Source: Thalassotalea loyana (GTDB lineage: Bacteria; Pseudomonadota; Gammaproteobacteria; Enterobacterales; Alteromonadaceae). Taken from it: DNA of 64,000 nt. Under the pieces are notes generated by a model. That model did no database searches and had not been told where the DNA came from. It saw only the letters and a program-made list of their open reading frames with translations. Positions 1 to 7,503 of this stretch are shown here, in pieces; position 1 is the first letter of the stretch; each line of letters starts with the position of its first letter. Where the stretch lies: positions 248,001 through 312,000 of the forward strand of contig NZ_BSSV01000004.1 in assembly GCF_030161435.1 (NCBI RefSeq). Reading direction: 5' to 3'. Position numbers and translations under genes: made by a program.

Positions 1-63
1 ATGTAGACTGCTTGACATAAATGCCAATAAAACTATGGCTATAATGTATGCTTTTTTATTCAT
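1..63 (-). CDS. partial small secreted protein (N-terminus only)
   Basis: An open frame on the minus strand starts at ATG 63 and runs off the left edge after 21 codons. The visible residues, beginning MNKKAYIIAIVLLAF, form a basic start followed by a hydrophobic stretch, as in a signal peptide. A purine-rich AAAGAGAT lies just upstream as ribosome binding site. The start lies nine bases after the stop of the preceding small secreted protein, so the three genes here probably form one operon. The function cannot be judged from the visible part. Confidence 0.6.
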   Translation of the reverse strand, partial: MNKKAYIIAIVLLAFMSSSLH

Positions 64-72
64 TTTATCTCT

Positions 73-381
73 TTATTCAATATGTAAGCCTAACGCTTTG
101 CATGTGCCATCAGCGCTAATACTGTAATCAATTCTAACTATTTTGAAGCCTGCACTTTTTGCTGTTAATACTTGAGAAAACATTGCTCTACCAGCTTCTG
201 TAGCCAAATCAATCCTCATTATTTGCCATTTGCAATCAGCCAAGCCTTCCACTGTATAAAAGCCTGCAGTGTTGCCCGCTTCACTAAATATTCTTGATAC
301 TGTTCTCACTTCGTTAAGACTTTTTGATTCAGCGTAACTACAAAAGAACAAAAGTGAGACCCAAAAAATAAGCTTTTTCAT
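73..381 (-). CDS. small secreted protein, unknown function
   Basis: I place the start at ATG 381 (MKKLIFWVSLLF), 14 codons inside the longer open frame, because a signal peptide ending near SYAES begins there. The start overlaps the stop of the upstream gene as ATGA, so translation is probably coupled. The mature protein is about 80 residues and has two cysteines (in ADCKW and GTCKA) that could pair. Its pattern of cysteine, an alpha-helical 'LTAKSAG' stretch, a beta strand and cysteine resembles the gene upstream, suggesting two diverged members of one family of small periplasmic proteins. I do not recognise a function. Confidence 0.65.
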   Translation of the reverse strand: MKKLIFWVSLLFFCSYAESKSLNEVRTVSRIFSEAGNTAGFYTVEGLADCKWQIMRIDLATEAGRAMFSQVLTAKSAGFKIVRIDYSISADGTCKALGLHIE

Positions 382-707
382 CGTCGTTTCTTTACATAAA
401 TTCGATTGATAGTGGGCTGGCAAATAGGTGATTCAACATCGTCTACATTGATATTGGTATCTTTATCCATAGAGAATGCGAGCAATAAAGAGCTCGATAA
501 CACATCATAATTTGGGTGTGACATAGGGATTATATACCTGCGGCCGCCATCACAATTACTAAGTGACAAATTAGGCGCATCAACAATAAAAACAAGACCA
601 GCTGTAGTGGGGTATAAAGCTTCAATTTTGACATTGTTAACCCATGTTCCGCATTGCACTGAACATGAGAGAAAACCAAAAGAGAATAAAGATAAAATCT
701 TATTCAA
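378..707 (-). CDS. small secreted protein, unknown function (TTG start)
   Basis: The 109-residue frame begins with TTG at 707, read as MNKILSLFSFGFLSCSVQC, a signal peptide. GGAT about eight bases upstream is a weak ribosome binding site. Four cysteines are visible, two in or near the signal peptide and two in the mature part (SNCDGG and PICQPT), the latter likely forming a disulfide. The pair of conserved blocks ('IPMSHPNYD' and 'CQPTINRIYV') is typical of short uncharacterised secreted proteins of marine gammaproteobacteria, which I know only as hypothetical. It overlaps the next gene by four bases. Confidence 0.6.
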   Translation of the reverse strand: MNKILSLFSFGFLSCSVQCGTWVNNVKIEALYPTTAGLVFIVDAPNLSLSNCDGGRRYIIPMSHPNYDVLSSSLLLAFSMDKDTNINVDDVESPICQPTINRIYVKKRR

Positions 708-854
708 GTGTTACATCCATTTAACCGAGCATCCATTTAATATTGCGCGTATGTTATCAAATTTATTAGCTTAATCAACAGCATATTTAGTCAATCTTAG
801 CTATTGTAAAACTTGAACAGCACTCGAGTTATAAGACGTAATAGAAATTTTGAT

Positions 855-1904
855 TTAGCTTTGCTGAAACAAAATATAGTCGTGCGGCAGAATACTCAAC
901 TGAACTCGCTGACCGACATTAAGTGCCTGATCACTATATACACTTAACTGATATTGGTGCTCTGAAGCGTGAGGTGTAACTAAATAATGATAGCCATGCT
1001 CAGTCACATTAATATGGTGAATAACCGACTCACCATGTTCATCTGCGGCTATTTCAAGATGCTGTGGCTTGATCAATAACTGCATTTGATTGTTGTTAGC
1101 AAGCTCGCTGCCATTAATTGAGAGTAAACCAAGAGGTGTATCAAGCTGATCTTGGTATAAAGTCGCTGTTAACCAAGAACCTAATTGTAAAAAATCAGCC
1201 ACTTGCCACGAATTAGGTTGCTGACAAACCTCTATTGGCTGCCCAAATTGCAAAATATTACCTTGGTGCATCACCGCAACTTTGTCTGCAAAGGTGAACA
1301 CTTCATCTTTATTGTGAGTGACAAAAATAGCCGTCATGTTAAGTGATTTTAATAATTGACGCAGTTCAATCATCAATTCATTTCTTAATCTCGCATCAAT
1401 ATTTGAAAATGGCTCATCAAGTAACAGCAATTTAGGTTCCGGTGCTAAGGCACGAGCAATTGCAACCCGTTGTTGTTGACCACCAGATAATTGATGAGGA
1501 TATCTGTCTTCGAAGCCATCCAATTTTAACAAACGGACAAGTTTGGTCACTTTCTCTTGTTGCATCACTTGGCTAAATTGCCCGATGCCGTATGCAATAT
1601 TTTGCGCAACAGTCATGTGAGGAAATAACGCGTAATCTTGGAATATTACACCGATATGGCGTTTTTCTGGCGCTAAAGCATTTGATGCGTTTATCGTCGG
1701 CAAGTCAGCAATCGATATCTCGCCGTTTGTTGGTGATAAAAAACCCGCTAACGTATTTAAGAGTGTTGTTTTTCCACAACCACTAGGGCCGACTAATCCA
1801 AGAATTTGGCCAGCTTCTAACGAAAATGAGACCTGACTTAATATTGTTTTACTGTCGATTGAGACGTCTAGCGCATTTACATCAATAATAATTTTAGATT
1901 GCAC
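855..1904 (-). CDS. fbpC: ferric iron ABC transporter, ATP-binding protein
   Basis: This is the cytoplasmic ATPase of a periplasmic-binding-protein ABC importer, most likely for ferric iron. Walker A GPSGCGKT is at residues 39-46, a Q-loop FQDYALFPHM near 89-98, the signature LSGGQQQR at 139-146 and Walker B LLLLDEP at 159-165. The last hundred residues form a TOBE-like regulatory tail, giving 349 residues, the usual length for FbpC/AfuC/PotA-type ATPases. It sits two bases after the permease gene in the order binding protein, permease, ATPase, behind a Fur box. Substrate is inferred from that box and from the binding protein; a polyamine or thiamine role is the alternative. Confidence 0.87.
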   Translation of the reverse strand: MQSKIIIDVNALDVSIDSKTILSQVSFSLEAGQILGLVGPSGCGKTTLLNTLAGFLSPTNGEISIADLPTINASNALAPEKRHIGVIFQDYALFPHMTVAQNIAYGIGQFSQVMQQEKVTKLVRLLKLDGFEDRYPHQLSGGQQQRVAIARALAPEPKLLLLDEPFSNIDARLRNELMIELRQLLKSLNMTAIFVTHNKDEVFTFADKVAVMHQGNILQFGQPIEVCQQPNSWQVADFLQLGSWLTATLYQDQLDTPLGLLSINGSELANNNQMQLLIKPQHLEIAADEHGESVIHHINVTEHGYHYLVTPHASEHQYQLSVYSDQALNVGQRVQLSILPHDYILFQQS

Positions 1905-1906
1905 CG

Positions 1907-3553
1907 TTATACCTCTTGTTTACGGTTAAGCCAGATGATAGGTATTAAACCAAAAACGACGATTAATATCGCCCCTAAAGCACCTTGTTCGAGTTGCTCA
2001 TCAGAGATCAGCTGATAAATAAACGTACTGAGTGTTTCAAAATTAAACGGGCGCAGTAATAAAACGGCAGGCAATTCCTTCATCGACTCGACAAAGACAA
2101 GAAGCCAAGCAACAAACAAAGACGACTTTAGCAAGGGCAAATGTACCCGCCAGTACATCCCAAGTTGCGAGCTGCCCAAACTGCGTGCTGCTTTTGATAA
2201 ATTATCAGGTACTTGATCTAAACCACTCGAAAGCGTGCCGTTTGCGATTGCCATAAAGCGAACAACAAACGCAAAAACGATAGCAAATACAGTGCCCGAC
2301 AATATGAGCCCTGGACGAGAAAAACCAAACTGTACAGCCATATCATTTAACCAAAAATCAATCGGTCCAAATGTTGACAATAATGCCATCGCTAATACCG
2401 TTCCGGGAATTGCATAACCTAAACTAGAGAATGCGATGCCAACAAACTTCAAATGATGTTGGGCAAATTTTTTGTAGAAACTAAAAACAATAGCCAGAAC
2501 TAAAGCAGCTGTTGCAGCCATTGCAGCAACATAAACAGAGTTGCCGCCAATGTCGACGAGTTGAGCAAGCTGCTCGACATTACTGTATTGCCATGCCATC
2601 ACCACTAATAAACTCAGGGGCAACAGAAAACCAGCAATAACTAACAACCAACAAAATGCCCCTGCAAACCAAGTTAACCAACTTGATGAACGAAACAAGG
2701 CTTGTGACATCGCAATATTTTGACTTTGATTATTCAGTGCTGCTCGACTCTTTTGCTCCAATACAACAACAATAAACACCATCAGTAACAAAATACTCGC
2801 CAACGCATTCGCCGTTGCTAAATCGCTGTACCCTAACCAAGTGTCATAGATAGCCGTTGTTAACGTATTGACAGCAAAATATTGTACCGTCGCAAAATCA
2901 GCTAATGTCTCCATTAACACCAATGTAGCAGATACGGCTAACGCAGGACGAATTAACGGCAGAACGATGCGCTTGATACCATGCCACGGTGTCTTGCCAA
3001 GACTTTGATTGGCTTGAAGTAGTTTAGGGTCGATATTTTCTAACGCGGTGCGTGTGAGCATATACACATATGGAAATAGCACCAGAGAAATAATAACTGA
3101 TGCGCCACCAAGCGTTCGTATGTCAAAAAACCAGTAGTCATTTGGTGATTGCCAACCAAATGCTTCTCGCAAAAATCGCTGAACTGGGCCAGCGTAATCA
3201 AACAGGTCGGTATATAGATAGGCGATTAAATATGCAGGCATCGCTAACGGCAATAACAATAACCAACGTAAATATTGCGCACCCTTTATTGGAAGAAAAT
3301 GCAATGAAAGCGCAGTTACTCCACCAAAAAGTAACGATAGAACAACGACATTAAAACCTAACCATAATGTGTTAGCAAGGTATTGAGGAAGTACCGTTTC
3401 CCATAAGTGACTAAAAAGCGAAAAAGGCGCAAAGGCGCCTTGGTAAAACATTACTAACACTGGCACAAGTAAGGCCAGTGTTAGTATACAAATTAATGTA
3501 AATATAATGAGTTGTTTGGCACGCATCGGCATGCCAAATAAAGGTTTTATCAC
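1907..3553 (-). CDS. fbpB: ferric iron ABC transporter, permease protein
   Basis: The 548-residue inner-membrane protein consists of two fused binding-protein-dependent permease halves, as in FbpB/SfuB/HitB, with about twelve hydrophobic segments. The cytoplasmic coupling loops (EAA-type) show as 'QSLGKTPWHGIKRIVLPL' in the first half and 'RSLGSSQLGMYWRVHLP' in the second. The start ATG overlaps the stop of the binding-protein gene by four bases (ATGA), so translation is coupled. It would move iron released by the periplasmic protein using ATP hydrolysed by the neighbouring ATPase. Confidence 0.87.
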   Translation of the reverse strand: MIKPLFGMPMRAKQLIIFTLICILTLALLVPVLVMFYQGAFAPFSLFSHLWETVLPQYLANTLWLGFNVVVLSLLFGGVTALSLHFLPIKGAQYLRWLLLLPLAMPAYLIAYLYTDLFDYAGPVQRFLREAFGWQSPNDYWFFDIRTLGGASVIISLVLFPYVYMLTRTALENIDPKLLQANQSLGKTPWHGIKRIVLPLIRPALAVSATLVLMETLADFATVQYFAVNTLTTAIYDTWLGYSDLATANALASILLLMVFIVVVLEQKSRAALNNQSQNIAMSQALFRSSSWLTWFAGAFCWLLVIAGFLLPLSLLVVMAWQYSNVEQLAQLVDIGGNSVYVAAMAATAALVLAIVFSFYKKFAQHHLKFVGIAFSSLGYAIPGTVLAMALLSTFGPIDFWLNDMAVQFGFSRPGLILSGTVFAIVFAFVVRFMAIANGTLSSGLDQVPDNLSKAARSLGSSQLGMYWRVHLPLLKSSLFVAWLLVFVESMKELPAVLLLRPFNFETLSTFIYQLISDEQLEQGALGAILIVVFGLIPIIWLNRKQEV

Positions 3554-4557
3554 AGATCGAATTGTACTTTATCTAATAACATTAATGCAGCTTTACGATT
3601 TTCGGCAATCGTTGTTAAAGATAAATCATCTGATTTAAAGTCACCCCATGAGGCGACTAAGTCAGAACGCTTAACACCTTCACGTACTGGATATTCCATA
3701 TTCACTTCAGCATACATTTGCTGAGCTTCTTCAGAGACTAAAAACTCCATTAACGCTAACGCATTTTTTTGGTTTGGTGAGTATTTTGCCATCGCCATAC
3801 CTGAAACATTAATGTGTGCACCACGATCTTTTTGGTTAGGGAAGTTGATGTTTACCGCATCCGCCCAAACTTTTTGCTTCTCGTCGTTAATCATTTTACC
3901 AAAGTAGTAGCTGTTACCGATAGCGAGGTCACATAAGTTCTGGTGAATCGCTTGCACTTGACCGCGATCATTACCTTGTGGCTTACGCGCTAAGTTTGCT
4001 TTAACACCTTCTAACCATGCTTGCGTTTTCGCTTCACCGTGATGTGCAATCATTGACGCAACAAGCGCTACGTTATATGGATGCTTGCCAGAACGAGTAC
4101 AAATACGACCTTTGAATTTAGGTAATGCTAAGTCTTCGTAGCTAAGCGCTACATCACCCAAACGTTTTGCTGAATAGATGTTTCTTACGCGAGTTGTTAA
4201 TGAAAACCACTGGTCTTTGTTATCACGTAAATTTGCTGGAATCGCACTGTTGATAACGTCTGAATCAACTGCTTGCAATAATTTCTTGTCTTGCAACTCA
4301 ATTAAACGCGAAATATCCGTTGTTAATAGAATATCAGCCGGACTGTATTGACCTTCTCGTGCTAGACGCTCTGCCATACCTTTTTTCGCAAAAACGACAT
4401 TAACTTTAATGCCAGTTTGCTCAGTAAATTTATTAAACATTGGCTCAACCAAAAATGGTTGTCGGTATGAATAGACATTAACTTCTTCAGCAATGCTTAG
4501 TGCGCTAGCAAAAACTGATACGAGCATAGATGCTGCAATAATTAGCTTTTTCAACAT
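3550..4557 (-). CDS. fbpA: periplasmic ferric-iron-binding protein
   Basis: The 335-residue protein has a signal peptide (cleavage near residue 21-24) and the fold of the FbpA/IdiA/FutA iron-binding proteins. Family features include VNVYSYRQ at the mature N-terminus and the tyrosine pair in NSYYFGKM (residues 217-218), which in characterised relatives coordinate Fe(III). It delivers iron to the permease encoded next. It is the first gene of a three-gene operon whose upstream region has a good sigma-70 promoter and a Fur box, so expression should rise under iron limitation. Confidence 0.9.
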   Translation of the reverse strand: MLKKLIIAASMLVSVFASALSIAEEVNVYSYRQPFLVEPMFNKFTEQTGIKVNVVFAKKGMAERLAREGQYSPADILLTTDISRLIELQDKKLLQAVDSDVINSAIPANLRDNKDQWFSLTTRVRNIYSAKRLGDVALSYEDLALPKFKGRICTRSGKHPYNVALVASMIAHHGEAKTQAWLEGVKANLARKPQGNDRGQVQAIHQNLCDLAIGNSYYFGKMINDEKQKVWADAVNINFPNQKDRGAHINVSGMAMAKYSPNQKNALALMEFLVSEEAQQMYAEVNMEYPVREGVKRSDLVASWGDFKSDDLSLTTIAENRKAALMLLDKVQFDL

Positions 4558-4629
4558 GATAGTCCCACAAATGATAGAATTTAGGATTTAACGAATATCT
4601 TTTATTATTTCTTCGTTATTTATGGCGCA

Positions 4630-4658
4630 AGAGTAAAGTAGCAACTAGTAGCTGTCAA
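4630..4658 (-). promoter_or_regulatory. sigma-70 promoter of the fbp operon
   Basis: Read on the minus strand, TTGACA (4653-4658) and TACTCT (4630-4635) are separated by 17 bases, about 70 bases before the fbpA start. The -35 element is perfect and the -10 is weaker. The Fur box lies directly upstream of the -35 element. Confidence 0.6.
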
Positions 4659-4664
4659 GCTTTT

Positions 4665-4681
4665 TGAGAATCATTCTCATT
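4665..4681. promoter_or_regulatory. Fur box
   Basis: TGAGAATCATTCTCA (4665-4679) is a near-perfect inverted repeat matching the Fur operator core (GAGAATNATTCTC type). It abuts the -35 element of the fbpA promoter and touches the stop codon of the TauE-family gene at 4681. Fe-Fur binding here would block the fbp promoter. Confidence 0.8.
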
Positions 4682-5604
4682 TAGCCAGTAATGATACCAA
4701 CAACACCAATCACGATTAACCAGAACGCAAAAAATATTTTTAATCTTTTCGCTGATAATTTTGCAACAATAGCCTTTGCTAGCACACCACCCAAAATAGC
4801 GCCCGGCCCAGCAAACAAAACAACCTGCCAATACACGTTAAAATTAACCAACGTATGTTGCCAAATTCCAGCCCACACCGTTAACACCGAAACGATGACC
4901 GCAACGGCAACCGCCATATTGACATCAAATCGACGGATAATCAGGTAAATTGCGATGAGTTCACCGATTCCAACGCTAAGCCATGCCGTCACAGCACCAC
5001 CAAAGGTAGAAATAACGACGATCATGAACCAGTCGACAATTTTTAGATGTCGATGAACCGGCTGAGGTTTAATCACTAACGCTATGGTAATGATGCAAAT
5101 ACCCAGTAACAGTGAAAACCAACTAAAGCTGTAATGTAAGCTAGCAGGCGGCGCTAACGCTAGGCCGTAGACGCTCCACAAACCAATAATTGATGAAAGC
5201 GCAGAAACCTGTATAACAGGAAAGAATCCAGGCCACAGCCCGTAGGGTTTGCATTCAAGTTTATAATGATAGTACCAAGTCAGTCCGCCTGCCGTCATGC
5301 CAAAACACTGAATAGCAAAGCTAGTTGCAATAGCCTGAATTTCAGTGAATTGTAATTGATTAAACATTGGAATAAATACGACACCGCCGCCTGCACCTGT
5401 AGAGTTCGCAAAAATAGCGCCTAAAACACCGAGTAAACTGAAGATGGCGTAATCAAGTAGGTTTGTAATGGTTTCGGGAGCTAACGTAATCAAAATCCCC
5501 CAAAACACTATCAAAAATAATAGAAATTTAGGGTTTGTGATACGCATGGGGTTTGTGCGCGCATTCACAGAAACATCTGTAGTTTTTGATGGCGAATCAA
5601 GCAT
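4681..5604 (-). CDS. TauE/SafE family (sulfite exporter-like) membrane permease
   Basis: The 307-residue protein is an integral membrane protein with about eight hydrophobic segments. The repeated glycine-rich motif 'GAIFANSTGAGGGVVFIPMF' in the first half and its counterpart 'FGGAVTAWLSVGIGEL' in the second are typical of the TauE/SafE family, which moves sulfur-containing organic anions. The substrate here is unknown. An alternative start exists at the second Met (MRITNPK), since neither start has a clear ribosome binding site. Its stop lies within the Fur box region of the next operon. Confidence 0.75.
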   Translation of the reverse strand: MLDSPSKTTDVSVNARTNPMRITNPKFLLFLIVFWGILITLAPETITNLLDYAIFSLLGVLGAIFANSTGAGGGVVFIPMFNQLQFTEIQAIATSFAIQCFGMTAGGLTWYYHYKLECKPYGLWPGFFPVIQVSALSSIIGLWSVYGLALAPPASLHYSFSWFSLLLGICIITIALVIKPQPVHRHLKIVDWFMIVVISTFGGAVTAWLSVGIGELIAIYLIIRRFDVNMAVAVAVIVSVLTVWAGIWQHTLVNFNVYWQVVLFAGPGAILGGVLAKAIVAKLSAKRLKIFFAFWLIVIGVVGIITG

Positions 5605-5621
5605 CGAGAAAAATCGCTATA

Positions 5622-6101
5622 TTATTCTTCTGTTGAAAATTGACTTTCGATAAAGCTTATCGATTCAGGTGTTAATGTCGATTTTGACAGATAATGACGA
5701 GCACCATCTTTAACAAAAACGAAGCCTTTTGTTGATTGAGTTACGCTTGTAATCTCTGGCCAGTTCAATGTTTGTTGAATATAAGCTGAATTTATCGAGA
5801 TACCTTCATCGTCAACCGTAAGCTCTGCTGGGTTATTCGCTGCTCTCGACATTAATTGTCGCCAGACCCACCATGTTTGGCCAAATCGAACGCTTAGCGC
5901 TTCTACTACCCCTAGACCCACCACAAAGTAGCTAAGATGAATAAATTTAGCATTTGTCGCAAACGCGGAGACAAATAAGCCAACCAAGAACAAAATAATG
6001 GCTTTTTTATACGCCTGCCATCCTATTTTTTTCTCGGCAGTTTGTTCGTAAACTTCAGTGTAATACTGTCTATCTAAAATAAATTTATGTTGATACTTCA
6101 C
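5622..6101 (-). CDS. YcxB-like membrane protein
   Basis: This 159-residue protein has a short cytoplasmic N-terminus, two membrane segments (about residues 32-48 and 54-70), and a soluble C-terminal domain. That domain contains 'VDDEGISI', 'LNWPEI' and 'GFVFVKDGARHYLSKS', the typical pattern of YcxB-like domains. The biochemical role of this family is unknown. It lies 17 bases upstream of the TauE-like gene on the same strand and may be co-transcribed with it. Confidence 0.65.
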   Translation of the reverse strand: MKYQHKFILDRQYYTEVYEQTAEKKIGWQAYKKAIILFLVGLFVSAFATNAKFIHLSYFVVGLGVVEALSVRFGQTWWVWRQLMSRAANNPAELTVDDEGISINSAYIQQTLNWPEITSVTQSTKGFVFVKDGARHYLSKSTLTPESISFIESQFSTEE

Positions 6102-6205
6102 AAGTGTTCTATGTAAAAATTTTAGCTTTTGGCTAGTCTAACCGATAACGAACCAGATTGAATAAAATAATTACGTTGGTTATATAACGATTAATGCATT
6201 AAAGC

Positions 6206-6219
6206 TTGATTCAGATTAA
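6206..6219. promoter_or_regulatory. FNR/CRP-family box upstream of nnrS
   Basis: TTGAT-TCAG-ATTAA matches the FNR/NnrR consensus TTGAT-N4-ATCAA at nine of ten positions and sits 82-95 bases before the nnrS start. An activator of the FNR/NNR type at this position would agree with NnrS being induced under low oxygen or nitric oxide. The -10 element is not obvious, so this is a candidate only. Confidence 0.45.
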
Positions 6220-6300
6220 CAATTTTATGCGTTTTATCATTAGCAATTAACATTTATAAGCGAGACAATATCTCTATCGATTTATCTACCGGTTACAGGC

Positions 6301-7494
6301 ATGCTCAACATAGATGATCCAAATGATAAACCAACGTCTGCTCCAATTTGGCAACTTGGTTTTCGCCCTTTCTTTTTTTTCGGCGCGCTATTTGCCACAG
6401 TTGCCATCCCTAGCTGGTTAATTACTTTATATGCCCCTGAATATGCTTGGATCAATATTCCATCGCTCTGGTGGCACCCGCATGAGTTGTTATTCGGTTT
6501 CACCATCGCAATTATCGCCGGTTTCCTATTAACTGCCGTAAAAAACTGGACAGGAAAAACAACCTACACGGGCAACTCCCTGGCATTAGTATTTGGTTGC
6601 TGGGCGGCGGCAAGGCTATCGTTGATTCTACCTATCCCCTTTCCACTCGAGCTTGCGGCTCTATTTGATTTCGTTTTCTTAGGCGCGATAATTTTCAAAC
6701 TTTTTCAATGTATCGTCAGCGTAAAACAATGGCGTAATATTGCGTTGCCGATAGGTTTAAGCGGTGCATTGATGCTCAATGGTATGAGTTACTGGGCGCT
6801 AGCAACGCAAGACTATCACCTTGCAAGTAAAATTTGGTTAGCCATGCTGTTTATGATTGCGTTGTTGATCAGCTTTATTGGTGGCAGAGTAATCCCTTTT
6901 TTCACCTCAGCAAAACTAAACGTCACACGCAAAGAGCCAATCATGTGGCTTGATACCATTGCCTTTTCAAGTTTAGCTATGTTGGTGATTATTGTGATGA
7001 CAGACCAACTTAGCACGTCATTCTCAAGAGCCGTATTGTTAATCGCAGCGATTAGTACGTTTGCTCGTATGTCACGTTGGCAGCTCAAAGCATCACTGAA
7101 AGAGCCCATGCTTTGGTCTCTACAGTTAAGTTACCTTTGTTTGCCGCTCACACTGTTATGTCTCGCGATTTTTGAACCAACCCCATTTGTGGTTAAAACC
7201 ATGATGCACTTTTTTGCAATAGGAACACTAGCAGGTGTTTGCTTGTCCATGATCACACGTGTTTCATTGGGTCACACTGGCAGGAATATCTATCAAGGGC
7301 CAAACATGACAATGCCTTTTATTTATATTTTATTTGCAGCGTTTGTAAGAGGCGTAATGCCATTACTACAGCCAGAGTATATGGCTGAATGGCATGTATT
7401 ATCGGGGTTGCTATGGACTGCGGCGTTTGGCCATTTTGTTTTTTACTTTGCAAAAATCCTATTCAGCTACCGCCCGGATGGTCGTCCGGGCTAA
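6301..7494 (+). CDS. nnrS: NnrS family heme/copper membrane protein
   Basis: The 397-residue polytopic protein has about twelve hydrophobic segments. It carries the NnrS hallmarks: the N-terminal 'WQLGFRPFFFFGALFA', the motif WWHPHE at residues 57-62, and a C-terminal 'HFFAIGTLAGVCLSMITRVSLGHTG' region (quoted in part) with conserved histidines. NnrS proteins bind heme and copper and protect cells from nitric-oxide stress in Vibrio and Rhodobacter. The gene stands alone on the plus strand between two minus-strand genes. A perfect 7-bp hairpin overlaps its stop, but no T-tract follows. Confidence 0.85.
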   Translation: MLNIDDPNDKPTSAPIWQLGFRPFFFFGALFATVAIPSWLITLYAPEYAWINIPSLWWHPHELLFGFTIAIIAGFLLTAVKNWTGKTTYTGNSLALVFGCWAAARLSLILPIPFPLELAALFDFVFLGAIIFKLFQCIVSVKQWRNIALPIGLSGALMLNGMSYWALATQDYHLASKIWLAMLFMIALLISFIGGRVIPFFTSAKLNVTRKEPIMWLDTIAFSSLAMLVIIVMTDQLSTSFSRAVLLIAAISTFARMSRWQLKASLKEPMLWSLQLSYLCLPLTLLCLAIFEPTPFVVKTMMHFFAIGTLAGVCLSMITRVSLGHTGRNIYQGPNMTMPFIYILFAAFVRGVMPLLQPEYMAEWHVLSGLLWTAAFGHFVFYFAKILFSYRPDGRPG

Positions 7495-7503
7495 GTGAAA
7501 GTA

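Noticed and set aside
7472-7491. Perfect hairpin GCCCGGA/TCCGGGC at the nnrS stop
   Set aside because: No T-run on either strand, so I do not call it a terminator.
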